Part shown: piece by piece, positions 34,393-43,900 of the stretch
Position numbering within the stretch: position 1 is the first letter of the stretch
Layout of the letters: the number at the start of each line of letters is the position of its first letter
From: Sphingomonas sp. R-74633
GTDB lineage: Bacteria > Pseudomonadota > Alphaproteobacteria > Sphingomonadales > Sphingomonadaceae
Assembly: GCF_013416555.1 (NCBI RefSeq)
Contig: NZ_JACCFG010000002.1
Span: 496,001-560,000 of the forward strand
Reading direction: 5' to 3'
DNA length: 64,000 nt
Position numbers and translations under genes: made by a program
The notes under the pieces: generated by a model
Seen by the model: only the letters and a program-made list of their open reading frames with translations
The model's database searches: none
Told to the model about the DNA's origin: nothing

Positions 34393-37319
34393 CGCTTCGG
34401 CCCGATCACGACGCGGCCGATCAGCCGCCCTTCCCTGTCGTCGCCCAGCACTTCGATATCGACCGACTCGTCGCTCTGGTTCGGCCGGCCGAAGTTGCGG
34501 ATGACATGCGCAGTGACCACCGACGGGCCATTGGGATCGATCCGGTCGCTGGCGAACACGTTGGCGCGGATCGTGTAGGTGCCGTTCGGCGCGTGGCGGA
34601 TGAAATATTCCTCGGGGCCATAGCCATTGGTCATGTCGTTGGAGAGATGCCCGCCGATCGCAGTGCGCGGATTGTTATAGATCGCGCGCTCGCCGGTCGG
34701 TTCATCGACCCACAGGTCGAGATCGGTCGCATCGGTGTTCCATTCGGCGATCACCCGGATATCGGCGTCGAGCAGTGTCACCAGCCGGCGATCGAGATCG
34801 ATGTCGCCGCCCAGGGCGCGCAGCTTGGGGATCAGCGCATTGGCTTCCATCAGCGCGATCGTCTCGACGCCCTCCCAGATGTCCGGCCAGGGAGTGAGCG
34901 CGACTTCCGAGAGCAGGGCCACCGCGCGCTCCAGATCGGCGCGGGCATGTGCCGGCACCGCGGCGGCGCGCCGGGCAAGGGCAAGCGCGAGCAGGCGCTT
35001 GGGCTGCGGGCGGGTCGGATCGAGCGCCGCCTCGCGTTCGCGCAGCTCGATCGCGCGATCCCAGGCGCCGTAGCGCTCGAGCCGGGCAGCGACCAGGCCA
35101 AGCGTGACTTCGTTGGCGACCGGCAGATCAAGCGCGGCGAGCACCATCTCGCTTGCCTCTGCAGTTCGGCCATGGCGGCGCAACCATTCGGCGGTGTCGA
35201 GATAGAAAGCGGGCAGCGATCCGTGCACCTTCTCCTGCTCGAGGAAGACCGCGTCGAACCGCGCCGGTGCGGCATCGAACGCCTTTAGATACGGGCGGTC
35301 GGGCTGCCAGGCATCGATCTCGATCCGCGCGCCTTCCGGAGGCGCATTCTTGTCGGGGAAGCGCCCAATATCCTCGGCGGAGACAACGGTGATTGCGCTG
35401 ACCGAGTCGCTGACGGTCGAGTCCAGCCGCGTTCCGGTCACCACCACCTGATTGTCGTTCGAGGGGAGCGGCTCCGGCATCGGCGTTGGCGCAGGCGCAG
35501 GCATGACTGCGGGGGGCGCCACCAGGTTGTCCGATCGCCCGCTGCGCGCCGGTTTCGGGCGGGCAGCGGGGCTGAACTTGCGCCGCCACCAGCTGACCTG
35601 CTCGTTCCACAACCCAACCACCTCGTCGAGCCGCTCGCGCTTGCTCTCGGCGGCGTCTTCGTCGGCGACCTTGCGTGCTGCGCGATAGGCGGCAAGATCC
35701 TCGCCGGCATAGCTGGCCGGCGGCGCGACATCGGCCCGGACATAGTCGGCCGGGGTTTCGAGCACGAGGAACGACAGGCTCGGGCTCGCCACGCCGTAGC
35801 GGCGGCTGAGCGCGACATAATCGGCGCGGCGCTCGGTGGCGCCCAGCGTGGCGAGGGTATCGACGGCGATCAGCGCACCTTCGCCGGCGAAGTCCGCCGC
35901 CTCGGGCACGGCGCGGCGCTGCTCGGCCCCGCCGATCACCACGCGCACGCCGCCGCGATCGGGCGCACGCGCCGCGACCAGCCATTGGCCGTTGCCGCTC
36001 TCGGTCGGCACAAAGGGTAGCCGCCGGCCCTGATCGTCGAGCACTGCGGTAACGCTCGGCCCGGCCTGGACCAACCCCTTCTCGACGTCGCCGATATCGT
36101 CGCCAAGCCGCCAGGCGCGCCCGCCATGCAGTGTCGCGAAGTGGCGCAGCCAGGCCATGTCGGCGCTCGCTTCCGCCGTTACCGCATCGACCCGGCAGGG
36201 CAACGCGACGCTCGCATCGCGGTCGATCGCCGGCCTGCCATTCGTGAAGAGCAGGCATCGATCGGCGCGGACCAGATCGCCGGCTAGCCGCGCGAAGCTG
36301 GTCGCGCCGCGATAGCGTACACCCTCGAGCAGCGCGATCGCGGCATCTGCGCTCGCGACCTTGCGGCGCTCGACCCCGCTCGAATTGAACGTCACCACTT
36401 CGATCTCGCGCGGCTTGAGCCCGGCGAGCGTGCGGCGGAGCAATGCCAGCTCGGCCTTGTGGCTGCCGAGCCGGGCACGCGAACGGTCCCAATAGATGCG
36501 CACGCGGTCCGCGGTGGCCGCCGCGCCCGCCGGCAACCTGCCCGAAAGCTGGACGAAGCGCTCGCCCAGCGCATTACGGCTCGCCAGCGCCTCGGGCAGC
36601 GCCGGGCGGCCGAGGATCAGCAGTCCGTTGAGCGCACGCACGCCTTCCTCGCGCGCCGCGAAGCCGGAGCCGCTGCGCTCCATCGCGATCGCGTCGCGCC
36701 CGGGCCAGGTCAGGCTGGGTGCGGCGAGCACGCCTTCGGCACGTACGCTGATCGACCAGCCTTCCGCCGGTGCCGGCAGATCGAGCGGCAGGACATAGAC
36801 GTCCTCGCCGCGATGCGAATTGAACAGGGGCGCGACATAGCGCAGGCGGATGGTGCGGCTGCCCTTGGCGGGGATCGGGAAGACGCGCGTGTGAAACACG
36901 CCTTCGGGCTCGACTTCGGCCAGGCCCGGGTCGACCCGACCGCGGACATTGGCCTCGTACACAGCCCTGGCGCGGCCGCGATCGACCAGCACGCCGTCAA
37001 GCATCCGGTCCTTGATGTCGAGCGCATAGCCGGTGACCACCGCGTCGGCCGGAAGCGCAAGGCGGAAATCGCCTTCGAGCGGGTCCTTGCCGTTATTGGC
37101 GAACTTGGCGGTCACCACCGTCTCGGCGATGCCTCCGCGCAGCGTGATCGCGATGTCGAGCCGGCTAAGCGCGATGTCGCGGATATGGGCCGGATCGCGC
37201 ACGCCATTGGCGAGCGCCGTGAGGCTGGGGCTCCCCTTGGGGGGCGGCCCCGCTGGCTGCGCCGCTACGGCGACAGGCGCCAGAAGACACAGCAAGCCCA
37301 TTGCCCAACATACGCGCAT
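34389..37319 (-). CDS. VIT-domain / DUF2135 large envelope protein with TonB-plug-like insert
   Basis: A 976-residue secreted protein (signal peptide to ~19, LLCLLAPVAVAAQ). Residues ~45-165 are a VIT domain (LEGDFRLALPADAVVTGYAL, RGRARAVYEANVRGRVDPGL). A degraded VWA-like middle follows (YWDRSRARLGSHKAELALLR, CLLFTNGRP) that lacks the DxSxS metal motif. Tetratricopeptide-like helices lie at ~670-840, and the DUF2135 C-terminus (AEWNTDATDLDLWVDEPTGE, GYGPEEYFIRHAPNGTYTI). At 624-658 a stretch QVVVTGTRLD...EDIGRFPDKN mimics the N-terminal plug of TonB-dependent receptors. GGAGGAGG precedes the ATG. It is co-translated with the 279-residue gene. Function is unproven; eukaryotic inter-alpha-inhibitor-like proteins share the VIT domain. 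Confidence 0.85.
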   Translation of the reverse strand: MRVCWAMGLLCLLAPVAVAAQPAGPPPKGSPSLTALANGVRDPAHIRDIALSRLDIAITLRGGIAETVVTAKFANNGKDPLEGDFRLALPADAVVTGYALDIKDRMLDGVLVDRGRARAVYEANVRGRVDPGLAEVEPEGVFHTRVFPIPAKGSRTIRLRYVAPLFNSHRGEDVYVLPLDLPAPAEGWSISVRAEGVLAAPSLTWPGRDAIAMERSGSGFAAREEGVRALNGLLILGRPALPEALASRNALGERFVQLSGRLPAGAAATADRVRIYWDRSRARLGSHKAELALLRRTLAGLKPREIEVVTFNSSGVERRKVASADAAIALLEGVRYRGATSFARLAGDLVRADRCLLFTNGRPAIDRDASVALPCRVDAVTAEASADMAWLRHFATLHGGRAWRLGDDIGDVEKGLVQAGPSVTAVLDDQGRRLPFVPTESGNGQWLVAARAPDRGGVRVVIGGAEQRRAVPEAADFAGEGALIAVDTLATLGATERRADYVALSRRYGVASPSLSFLVLETPADYVRADVAPPASYAGEDLAAYRAARKVADEDAAESKRERLDEVVGLWNEQVSWWRRKFSPAARPKPARSGRSDNLVAPPAVMPAPAPTPMPEPLPSNDNQVVVTGTRLDSTVSDSVSAITVVSAEDIGRFPDKNAPPEGARIEIDAWQPDRPYLKAFDAAPARFDAVFLEQEKVHGSLPAFYLDTAEWLRRHGRTAEASEMVLAALDLPVANEVTLGLVAARLERYGAWDRAIELREREAALDPTRPQPKRLLALALARRAAAVPAHARADLERAVALLSEVALTPWPDIWEGVETIALMEANALIPKLRALGGDIDLDRRLVTLLDADIRVIAEWNTDATDLDLWVDEPTGERAIYNNPRTAIGGHLSNDMTNGYGPEEYFIRHAPNGTYTIRANVFASDRIDPNGPSVVTAHVIRNFGRPNQSDESVDIEVLGDDREGRLIGRVVIGPKR

Positions 37320-37539
37320 CCGTCCCTCCTCCGGATTATGTTACTTTGTATCATGTCGCGAAAATCAGGCGATTGGAAGCGATATCTCCCGGCCCCGGCT
37401 GGTAAAGCCGCGCTATTGCTCCCATATCGGAGCGAGCGGCGCGCCCTGTGCGGTGTGCGCACCCTACTCCTTTCCTTTTTGCTTCCCGCGCTGTAAAGGC
37501 ACCGCCACTTTAGGCGCGCGCTGATCCACGAGGTATTTT

Positions 37540-37758
37540 TTGGCCAAAGAAGAACTGCTTGAAATGCGCGGACAGGTCGTTGAGCTTCTGCCCAACGCCA
37601 TGTTCCGTGTTCGGCTTGAGAATGATCACGAGATCCTCGGCCACACCGCCGGCAAGATGCGCAAGAATCGCATCCGCGTGCTGGTCGGCGACGAAGTGCT
37701 CGTCGAGCTCACGCCCTACGACCTGACCAAGGGCCGTATCACCTACCGCTTCAAATAA
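37540..37758 (+). CDS. infA: Translation initiation factor IF-1
   Basis: Binds the ribosomal A site during initiation and assists IF-2 and IF-3. The 72-residue OB-fold protein is almost canonical: [57 protein letters not shown] and the YRFK end. The start codon is TTG at 37540, six bases after GAGGT; no ATG is available in frame. It heads a run with maf, a ribonuclease and yacG. Confidence 0.96.
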   Translation: MAKEELLEMRGQVVELLPNAMFRVRLENDHEILGHTAGKMRKNRIRVLVGDEVLVELTPYDLTKGRITYRFK

Positions 37759-37768
37759 CGGGCCGCTC

Positions 37769-38338
37769 GTGCGGCTCGTTTTGGCATCGACGTCTCCGCG
37801 ACGGCTCGATCTGCTCAAGCGGATCGGGGCCGAGCCCGCGCGCGTCGCCGCCCCGGACGTGGACGAGGATGTCCGCGCCGGCGAGACCCCGCGTGCCTAT
37901 GTCCAGCGCGTCGCGATCGACAAGGCGCATGCTGTGGCGCGCGGCGAGGACGAGATCGTGCTCGCCGGCGACACCACCATCGCCGTCGGCAAGCGTATCC
38001 TCGCCAAGCCCGAGAACGAGGCCGATCTGCGCCGCATGCTCGGCCTGCTGTCCGGCCGGCGCCACCATTGCCTTTCCGCGGTCTGCCTGATCGGACTGGA
38101 TGGCAAGGCGCGCACCCGGCTTTCCGACACCGTGGTCACCTTCAAGCGGCTGAGCGAGGCCGAGATCGACTGGTACGTCGCCAGCGGTGAAGGCATGGGC
38201 AAGGCGGGCGGCTATGCCATCCAGGGCAAGGCCGAGGCCTTTGTCCGTGCGCTGTCCGGCAGCCATTCGGGCGTGGTCGGCCTGCCCGTGTTCGAGACCC
38301 GCGCGCTCCTGGCGAGCGCCGGCTATGTCCTTGGCTGA
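37769..38338 (+). CDS. maf: Maf-family nucleotide pyrophosphatase
   Basis: Hydrolyses non-canonical or excess nucleoside triphosphates to monophosphates. The 189-residue protein has the Maf signatures LVLASTSPRRLDLLKRIG (start), a basic EN/KA loop, VLAGDTTIAVGKRIL (catalytic Asp), SGRRHHCLSAVCL and GKAGGYAIQGKAEAFV. GTG 37769 is the start, 10 bp after infA. The 3' end overlaps the ribonuclease gene by 14 bp. Confidence 0.93.
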   Translation: MRLVLASTSPRRLDLLKRIGAEPARVAAPDVDEDVRAGETPRAYVQRVAIDKAHAVARGEDEIVLAGDTTIAVGKRILAKPENEADLRRMLGLLSGRRHHCLSAVCLIGLDGKARTRLSDTVVTFKRLSEAEIDWYVASGEGMGKAGGYAIQGKAEAFVRALSGSHSGVVGLPVFETRALLASAGYVLG

Positions 38339-39275
38339 GTGGCTCTACGAAGCCGGGATCGGCGAGAACCGCGCCGCGCTGGTTTCGCGCGGAGTCATCT
38401 GGAAGGCGCGGATCGAGCTTGAAAGCACCCGCCCCCGTGTCGACGCAGTGCTCGACGCCAGGCTGATCGACAAGACCACCAAGCTGATCGCGTTCGACGG
38501 CGGCGGCGAGGCTTTGTGCGACCATCTCCCCAAGGCGCTGACCCAGGGCGCCAAGCTGCGCGTGAAGATCGTCCGCGAGGCGATTCCCGAGCCTGGCCGC
38601 GCCAAGCTGCCCAAGGCAGTACCGAGCGACGAGCCGCTGTCCGACGGGCCGAGCCTGCTCGATCGCATCACCGCCACGGGCCTGCCCATCCGCACGCTGC
38701 GCGCGCATGAGCCCGATGCGCTCGAGGAAGCCGGCTGGTCGGAGGTGCTCGACGAGGCGATCACCGGCGAGATCGTCTTTTCCGGCGGCGCGCTGCGGCT
38801 TTCGCCGACCCCGGCGATGGCGCTGTTCGATGTCGACGGCTCGGGCAACCTCGATGCGCTGGCGGTGGCCGCGGCCCATGCCGTGGCGCGCGCGATCGAA
38901 CGGCACGGCATCGCCGGATCGATCGGCGTGGATTTCCCGACGCTCGCCGGCAAGGGCGCGCGCAATGCGGTGGCGGAGGCGATCGACGCCGCTTTGCCCC
39001 AGCCCTTCGAGCGCACCGCGGTCAACGGCTTCGGCTTCCTCCAGATCGTGCGGCGGCGCACCCGGCCCTCGCTGCCCGAACTGCTTCGCGCCGACCTGAT
39101 CGGCGCCGAGACGCGCGCGACGCTGCGCCAGCTCGAGCGGCTTCCCCCGCCACCCCCGACTACCCATATGGTGACCAGGAACATCGCCCGCCGCCTCGCC
39201 CAGCAGCCGAGCTGGACCGCGGAGCTGGCGCGGCGCATCGGCGGCGTGACCGAATTCACGTCTGCTAGGGACTGA
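38325..39275 (+). CDS. Ribonuclease E/G-like family protein (short form)
   Basis: A 316-residue member of the short, alphaproteobacterial RNase E/G-like group that regularly follows maf. It contains LAEWLYEAGIGENRAALVSR and the catalytic-domain stretch MALFDVDGSGNLDALAVAA (Asp residues corresponding to the Mg2+ site of RNase E). GSIGVDFPTLAGKGARNAV and a C-terminal basic end follow. The S1 domain and scaffold of full RNase E/G are absent or highly reduced. ATG 38325 is the first start consistent with homology. Whether it is an active nuclease is not shown by the sequence. Confidence 0.85.
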   Translation: MSLAEWLYEAGIGENRAALVSRGVIWKARIELESTRPRVDAVLDARLIDKTTKLIAFDGGGEALCDHLPKALTQGAKLRVKIVREAIPEPGRAKLPKAVPSDEPLSDGPSLLDRITATGLPIRTLRAHEPDALEEAGWSEVLDEAITGEIVFSGGALRLSPTPAMALFDVDGSGNLDALAVAAAHAVARAIERHGIAGSIGVDFPTLAGKGARNAVAEAIDAALPQPFERTAVNGFGFLQIVRRRTRPSLPELLRADLIGAETRATLRQLERLPPPPPTTHMVTRNIARRLAQQPSWTAELARRIGGVTEFTSARD

Positions 39276-39276
39276 A

Positions 39277-39462
39277 ATGGCGAAGAAAGACTGCTGCCCC
39301 GTCTGCGGGCGGCCGACGAGCACCGAAGACAAGCCCTTCTGCAGCCGCGGCTGCAAGGACCGCGACCTGCTGCAGTGGCTGGGCGAGGGCTATCGCATTC
39401 CCGGCGAGCGCGTTGATCCCCATGCACATTCAGGGGTGGACAGCCCCGATTCGCCCGACTAA
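39277..39462 (+). CDS. yacG: DNA gyrase inhibitor YacG
   Basis: A 61-residue zinc protein with the four-cysteine site C-P-V-C (CCPVCGRP) and C-S-R-G-C (PFCSRGCKDRDLLQWL); the family binds GyrB and inhibits gyrase. The C-terminal tail is acidic (DSPDSPD). The ATG follows the ribonuclease stop by one base (TGAAATG). A small CCCGGC-ATTC-GCCGGG hairpin separates it from tRNA-Phe. Confidence 0.93.
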   Translation: MAKKDCCPVCGRPTSTEDKPFCSRGCKDRDLLQWLGEGYRIPGERVDPHAHSGVDSPDSPD

Positions 39463-39492
39463 GAGGCGCGCTCCCCGGCATTCGCCGGGCAC

Positions 39493-39568
39493 GCCCGGGT
39501 AGCTCAGTTGGTAGAGCATGCGACTGAAAATCGCAGTGTCGGCGGTTCGACTCCGTCCCCGGGCACCA
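39493..39568 (+). tRNA. tRNA-Phe (anticodon GAA)
   Basis: 76-nt tRNA with encoded CCA. Acceptor GCCCGGG pairs with CCCGGGC, D arm GCTCAGTTGGTAGAGC, anticodon stem CGACT with loop containing GAA, T loop TTCGACT. Co-oriented with yacG, as in many sphingomonads. Confidence 0.97.
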
Positions 39569-39601
39569 CTTTCCCAGACAGCATGAATTGCGCGCCGCGC
39601 G

Positions 39602-39793
39602 CTAGCTGCCGCCGCCGGGACCGGGCACGCCGGACGCGTTGCCAACGGCCGCGCCCTGCTTCATTTCCTGATAATGGCTGAGGTTCAGCCCCAGGAAGAT
39701 CGCCACCACCAGCAGCAGCACGACGATCACGATGATGACCAGCCCACGCCGTTTGCGGGGCGTAAGCGGCGGCGATTCTTCTGACGGGTCCAT
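39602..39793 (-). CDS. Small single-pass membrane protein (63 aa)
   Basis: A short acidic/basic N-terminus (DPSEESPPLTPRKRRG) leads into one strongly hydrophobic helix (residues ~17-38, LVIIVIVVLLLVVAIFLGL), then a Gly/Pro-rich tail ending PGPGGGS. Positive residues before the helix predict a cytoplasmic N-terminus. A longer upstream frame exists; ATG 39793 gives the sensible topology. No family is recognised. It ends next to tRNA-Phe, convergent with it. Confidence 0.65.
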   Translation of the reverse strand: MDPSEESPPLTPRKRRGLVIIVIVVLLLVVAIFLGLNLSHYQEMKQGAAVGNASGVPGPGGGS

Positions 39794-39832
39794 AAGGGCT
39801 GATACCCGCCGCACCCGCCCCCGGTTCCGCAT

Positions 39833-40888
39833 CTAGCGGCCGAGCAGCTCCATCCATTCGATCGGCCGGCGCTTGGTGCGTTCGATGACCTTCACGGCGA
39901 CACCGCGCGATTCGGCGCGGATCAGCGAGGCGAGCATATAGGTGTTCACCGCATTGCCAGGGTCCCAGGGATGCGCGGCATATTCCTTCTGCCCCGCCTC
40001 GGCCCGCTCGCGATCGAAGGCGATCTGCGAATGGACGAACTCGATATGCGTCTTCTCACCCGTAGCGTAGGGCTCGAGCCACGCAAGCGCGCCGGCCAGG
40101 CTCGATCCCGAGGGGCTCGCCCAGCCAACCCAGTCCTCGCCATGCGCCCTGGCCGCGAGCGCCGCCATCAGCAGCGGGTCGAGATCATAGGTGACATAGT
40201 GCAGCGCGTCGCGCTCATGGAAGTCGAACACCGATCCGTCGGGCTGGATGTTCGAGCCGACATGCTTGCGGAACGCCGCGCGGGCGCGCGCGATCAGCGT
40301 CGCGTCGCCCGTTTCGAACGCCGCCATCGTCGCGAGCTTGATGCGGTGGCTCTGCCAGTTGGTGTGCGAGTTCTTGGGCTTGCCGTCCATCGCGTCGAGA
40401 TAGCCGGTCGCCATGCGCCGCCAGAAGCCGTCGAGCTTGGCGCGCAGCCTCGGATCGAGGTCCGCCTCGGTCAGGTCGGTGGCGAGGATCAACGTGTCGA
40501 ACCCGGTCTCGTCGATCGGGTTGAACGACATGTGATAGATGTCCGCCCAATTCTCGAGATAGCGCGCGGTCTGGTCGAGATAGCGCCGGTCGCCGGTCAG
40601 CCGCCAGGCGAGCCCCAGCGCGATCACCACGCCCTGATCCTCTTTGGCCTTGAGGCTGACCTCGCGAATGCCCTTGCCGGGCAAGGTGCCCTCGGTGTGG
40701 AGCTCGGGGATCGCGCCGGGCGGCCGGGTGAGCGCGGCATCGGCGCGGGCGAGCACGCGGCGCGCCACCGGGTCCTCGCGCGGCACCGCACGGGCGAAGC
40801 CGGGCCCGAGGATCGCCTGATCCTGCGCGGACGCAGGAACGGCGCCGAGCGCCAGGAGGGCGGCGGCGCTGCAAAGGACAAGCTTCAT
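39833..40888 (-). CDS. Alginate lyase-family (PL5-like) secreted protein
   Basis: A 351-residue protein with a signal peptide (KLVLCSAAALLALGAVPASA) and an alpha/alpha-barrel like the alginate_lyase (PL5) family. Motifs: KNSHTNWQSHRIKLATMAAF (~175-195), where Asn/His resemble the catalytic region, and DGSVFDFHERDALHYVTYDL (~235). PL5 enzymes beta-eliminate mannuronate-containing alginate; activity on another polyuronide is possible. ATG 40888 is preferred over an in-frame GTG 12 bp upstream because GGTGAG is then correctly spaced. It is downstream of a TonB-dependent receptor on the same strand, with a hairpin between them, suggesting a small polysaccharide-use locus. Confidence 0.83.
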   Translation of the reverse strand: MKLVLCSAAALLALGAVPASAQDQAILGPGFARAVPREDPVARRVLARADAALTRPPGAIPELHTEGTLPGKGIREVSLKAKEDQGVVIALGLAWRLTGDRRYLDQTARYLENWADIYHMSFNPIDETGFDTLILATDLTEADLDPRLRAKLDGFWRRMATGYLDAMDGKPKNSHTNWQSHRIKLATMAAFETGDATLIARARAAFRKHVGSNIQPDGSVFDFHERDALHYVTYDLDPLLMAALAARAHGEDWVGWASPSGSSLAGALAWLEPYATGEKTHIEFVHSQIAFDRERAEAGQKEYAAHPWDPGNAVNTYMLASLIRAESRGVAVKVIERTKRRPIEWMELLGR

Positions 40889-40908
40889 GGGGATACTCAC
40901 CGAAAGAG

Positions 40909-40941
40909 ATGCGGAGCGGCTGGGAGATAGCCGCTCCGCAT
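40909..40941 (-). terminator. Intercistronic hairpin between TonB receptor and lyase genes
   Basis: Perfect 13-bp inverted repeat ATGCGGAGCGGCT / AGCCGCTCCGCAT with a 7-base loop, followed on the minus strand by CTCTTTC. It may terminate most receptor transcripts or adjust the ratio of receptor to lyase mRNA by processing. Confidence 0.7.
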
Positions 40942-40950
40942 ACAGTAAGG

Positions 40951-43900
40951 CTAGAAGCTGCTGCGGATCGTCAGCGTATAGGTGCGCCCGTCATAGTCGA
41001 TGCGGCGCGGCAGCATCGGATCGTTCTCATATTCCGATCGCGTCGCGTTGGTCAGGTTGAACGCGTCGAGCGAGATCGAGAAGTTCTTCATGATGTTGAG
41101 CGAGGCCGAGGCATCGAGCTGGCTGCGCGCCTTCACGGTGCGGGCATCGCCGACGAAGCTGTTGCCCGCCGCGAGGTCGTACTTCCCGCGATGGTTGAAC
41201 ACCACGCGCAGGCCGAAGAGCTTGGTCTCGTAATAGCCGATCAGGTTGAGATTGTGCTTGGCGACGCTGGGCAGCGTGATCGGGTTGCCCTGCGCATCCT
41301 TCCCGTTGATGTCGGTGTAGGTGTAGTTCGCCGCGCCGCCGAGATACTTTAGGAAGCCCGGCAGGAAATCGAGGTTCTGCTGCACCGAGACCTCGACGCC
41401 GCGCACGCGCATCGGCTTCTGGTTGGTGACGCCGCTCGCCTGCACGCGCGCCGCCGGGCTGCTGCCGACGATGTTGCAGTTGGTGCCGTCGTCCTGGAGC
41501 GTGCCCAGACCGAAATCGATGCCGTTATAGATGCCGTTGGTCGGGCAGAGCACGCGGCGATCGGTAATCGGGCCGACATAGCCCTGGATGTCCTTCTGAT
41601 AGACCGCGATCGCGAAGGCGCCGCCGGGGCGGTTATACCATTCGAGCGACAGATCGTAGCTGTCCGAGGTATAGGGGCTCAGGCTGGTCGCGCCGATGAT
41701 GACGTTGTAGGTCGGCGTGCCGACCACCGCCGGATCGGGGATCTGCACCGAGGTCGTCGGGATATTGTCGCGCGGCTGCGGGCGGACATAGGTCTGGTAA
41801 TAGGCACCGCGGAAGACGAGGTTCTTGGCCAGGTCCGCCGCGAACATCGCCGAGGGCAGCCAGTAATCGTAATTCTGCTTGTAGGTGCGGTTGGTCATGC
41901 TGTGATTGACCGGCGGCGCGGCGATCACCGAGAGGCCGGCCAGGCAGTTGCGGCAATCGAGCGCGTCGATCTTCTGCGTGGTCGCCTCGTAGCGCAGGCC
42001 GGCATTGCCGCGGACATGGATGCCGAACAAATTCCCATCGAACTTCGCCATGGCGTAGGTCGACATCACCTCGCGCTTGTTGGTGAAGTTGTTGTTCCAG
42101 TAATTGGGATCCCAATAATTGTTCACCAGCCCATAGGGCGTGAGGAACACCCCGCCGCTGCCGAAGACGAACTGGCCGGGCAGGCCGTTGGGGTTGGCGG
42201 TGGTGCGCGGCGCGGTATTCACCGGCGTGATCGCGCCCAGCACCTGATTGACGTCGAGCCCGCGCCAGTTCGAGGTATAGCCGCCCGCGGTGCCGCCGAA
42301 GAAGTCGCCGACATAGGGGTTCACCTGCGACATCGCGGGCGTGACGTTCACGGTATTGGCGCCGAGCGACGTGTTGCGCGATCCGGTCGAGGTATATTCG
42401 TTATTCTCGTAGCGCATCCCGACCTGGAAGCCCGACAGGAAACTGTCGGCAAAGCTGCGCTCGATATCGAGCTGGATCGCGTCGAGCGCATTCCAGGACT
42501 GGCCGTTGGTGCCGGTGACGCCGAAGCGGTCACCCTGCGTGTTCGCCGGCGCGCCCGGCATCTGTGCACCCGCCTGGGTCGCCTGGCTCGCCGCCGAGGG
42601 CAGGCCATAGCCGCCGGTCGGGATGTGCGAGGCATTGGGCGTGTTCAGCACGAACACCGCGTCCTGCAGGCTGGTACCGCCGGTGAAGACCGAGGCGGTG
42701 ATGCCGTTCAGCCCCACCGTGCCGAGGTTGCGATACGGGTTCTCGATGATGTCGAGCTCGATCTGGTTGGCGAGCACCTGCGCGCGCGAGATCGTGCCTT
42801 GTCCCGTCACCCGCCAGTCATCGTTCTTATACTCGATCGTCGGGTTGATCGCCCAGGTCTTCTGCTTGGCCGGCTCGGAGCGGATCGAGTCGTAGGTCTG
42901 CAGATTTTCGGCAGTGAACTGGTTGATATAGGCGCGCGGACCGGTCGGGGTCTGGACGACATAGGGCGTGCCGAGGCTGGTGAAATGCGCCACCGCCGAG
43001 GTAGCCGCCAGCGCCCCGGTGCCGCCATTGCCCGCCGAGGTATCGATATAGAGCAGGTGGTTGGTGCCCTGGTCGAGATTGCGCTCGGTATAGAAGCCGG
43101 TCGCGCCGAACTTCAGCGTGTCGGTCGCCTGCCACTCATAACCACCCGCGCCGGTGAGTAGATGGCCCTTGTTGAGGCGGACGAACTGGCGGACCTGGGT
43201 CGGGTAGTAAACTCCGCCCGGATACTGGGCCATCAGCGCCTGATAGGTCGGATTCGAGGCCGGAACCGCCTGGTTGCCGACCTGGATCGAGCCGAGCTTG
43301 TTGGCCCAGCTGTTGACCGAGATCGAGTCGCGGCGGAACTTCTCGTCCTTCCACGAGACCACGCCGAACACCGCGAAATTATCGGTGATGTGGGCGTTGT
43401 AGCCGGCCGAGAGCGCCGGACTGCCGAGGTCGCCCAGGTCGTTATATTCATACGACGCCTTGGCCCAGCCGCCTTCCTTGCGGCTCAGTGCCGAGGCGAT
43501 GCGCAGGTCGACATTGCCCGACAGGCCGCCGGCGAGGTTCGCGGCGTTGGGCGACTTGATCACCGAGATCGCCGAGAAGATGTCCGAATTGAACGCGCCG
43601 AGCGGAGTCGACGAAGTGTTGGTCGCGCTGCCCAAAATCGGATCGGCGAAGCCGCCGCCGTTCAGCGTGGTGCGCGCGAACGAGCCCGGCAGGCCGCGCA
43701 GCGAGATCGTCGCGTTGCGCGAATCGGCCTCGCGGTTGATCTGCACGCCCGGGATGCGCTGCACCGCCTCGCCGACATTGAGATCGGGGAAACGGCCAAG
43801 GCCGTCCGACGAGATCGAATCGGTGATCTGATCGGACTCGCGCTTGATGTTGAGCGCGTCGGCATAGGCCCGGCGGAAACCGGTAACCACGATCTGGTCC

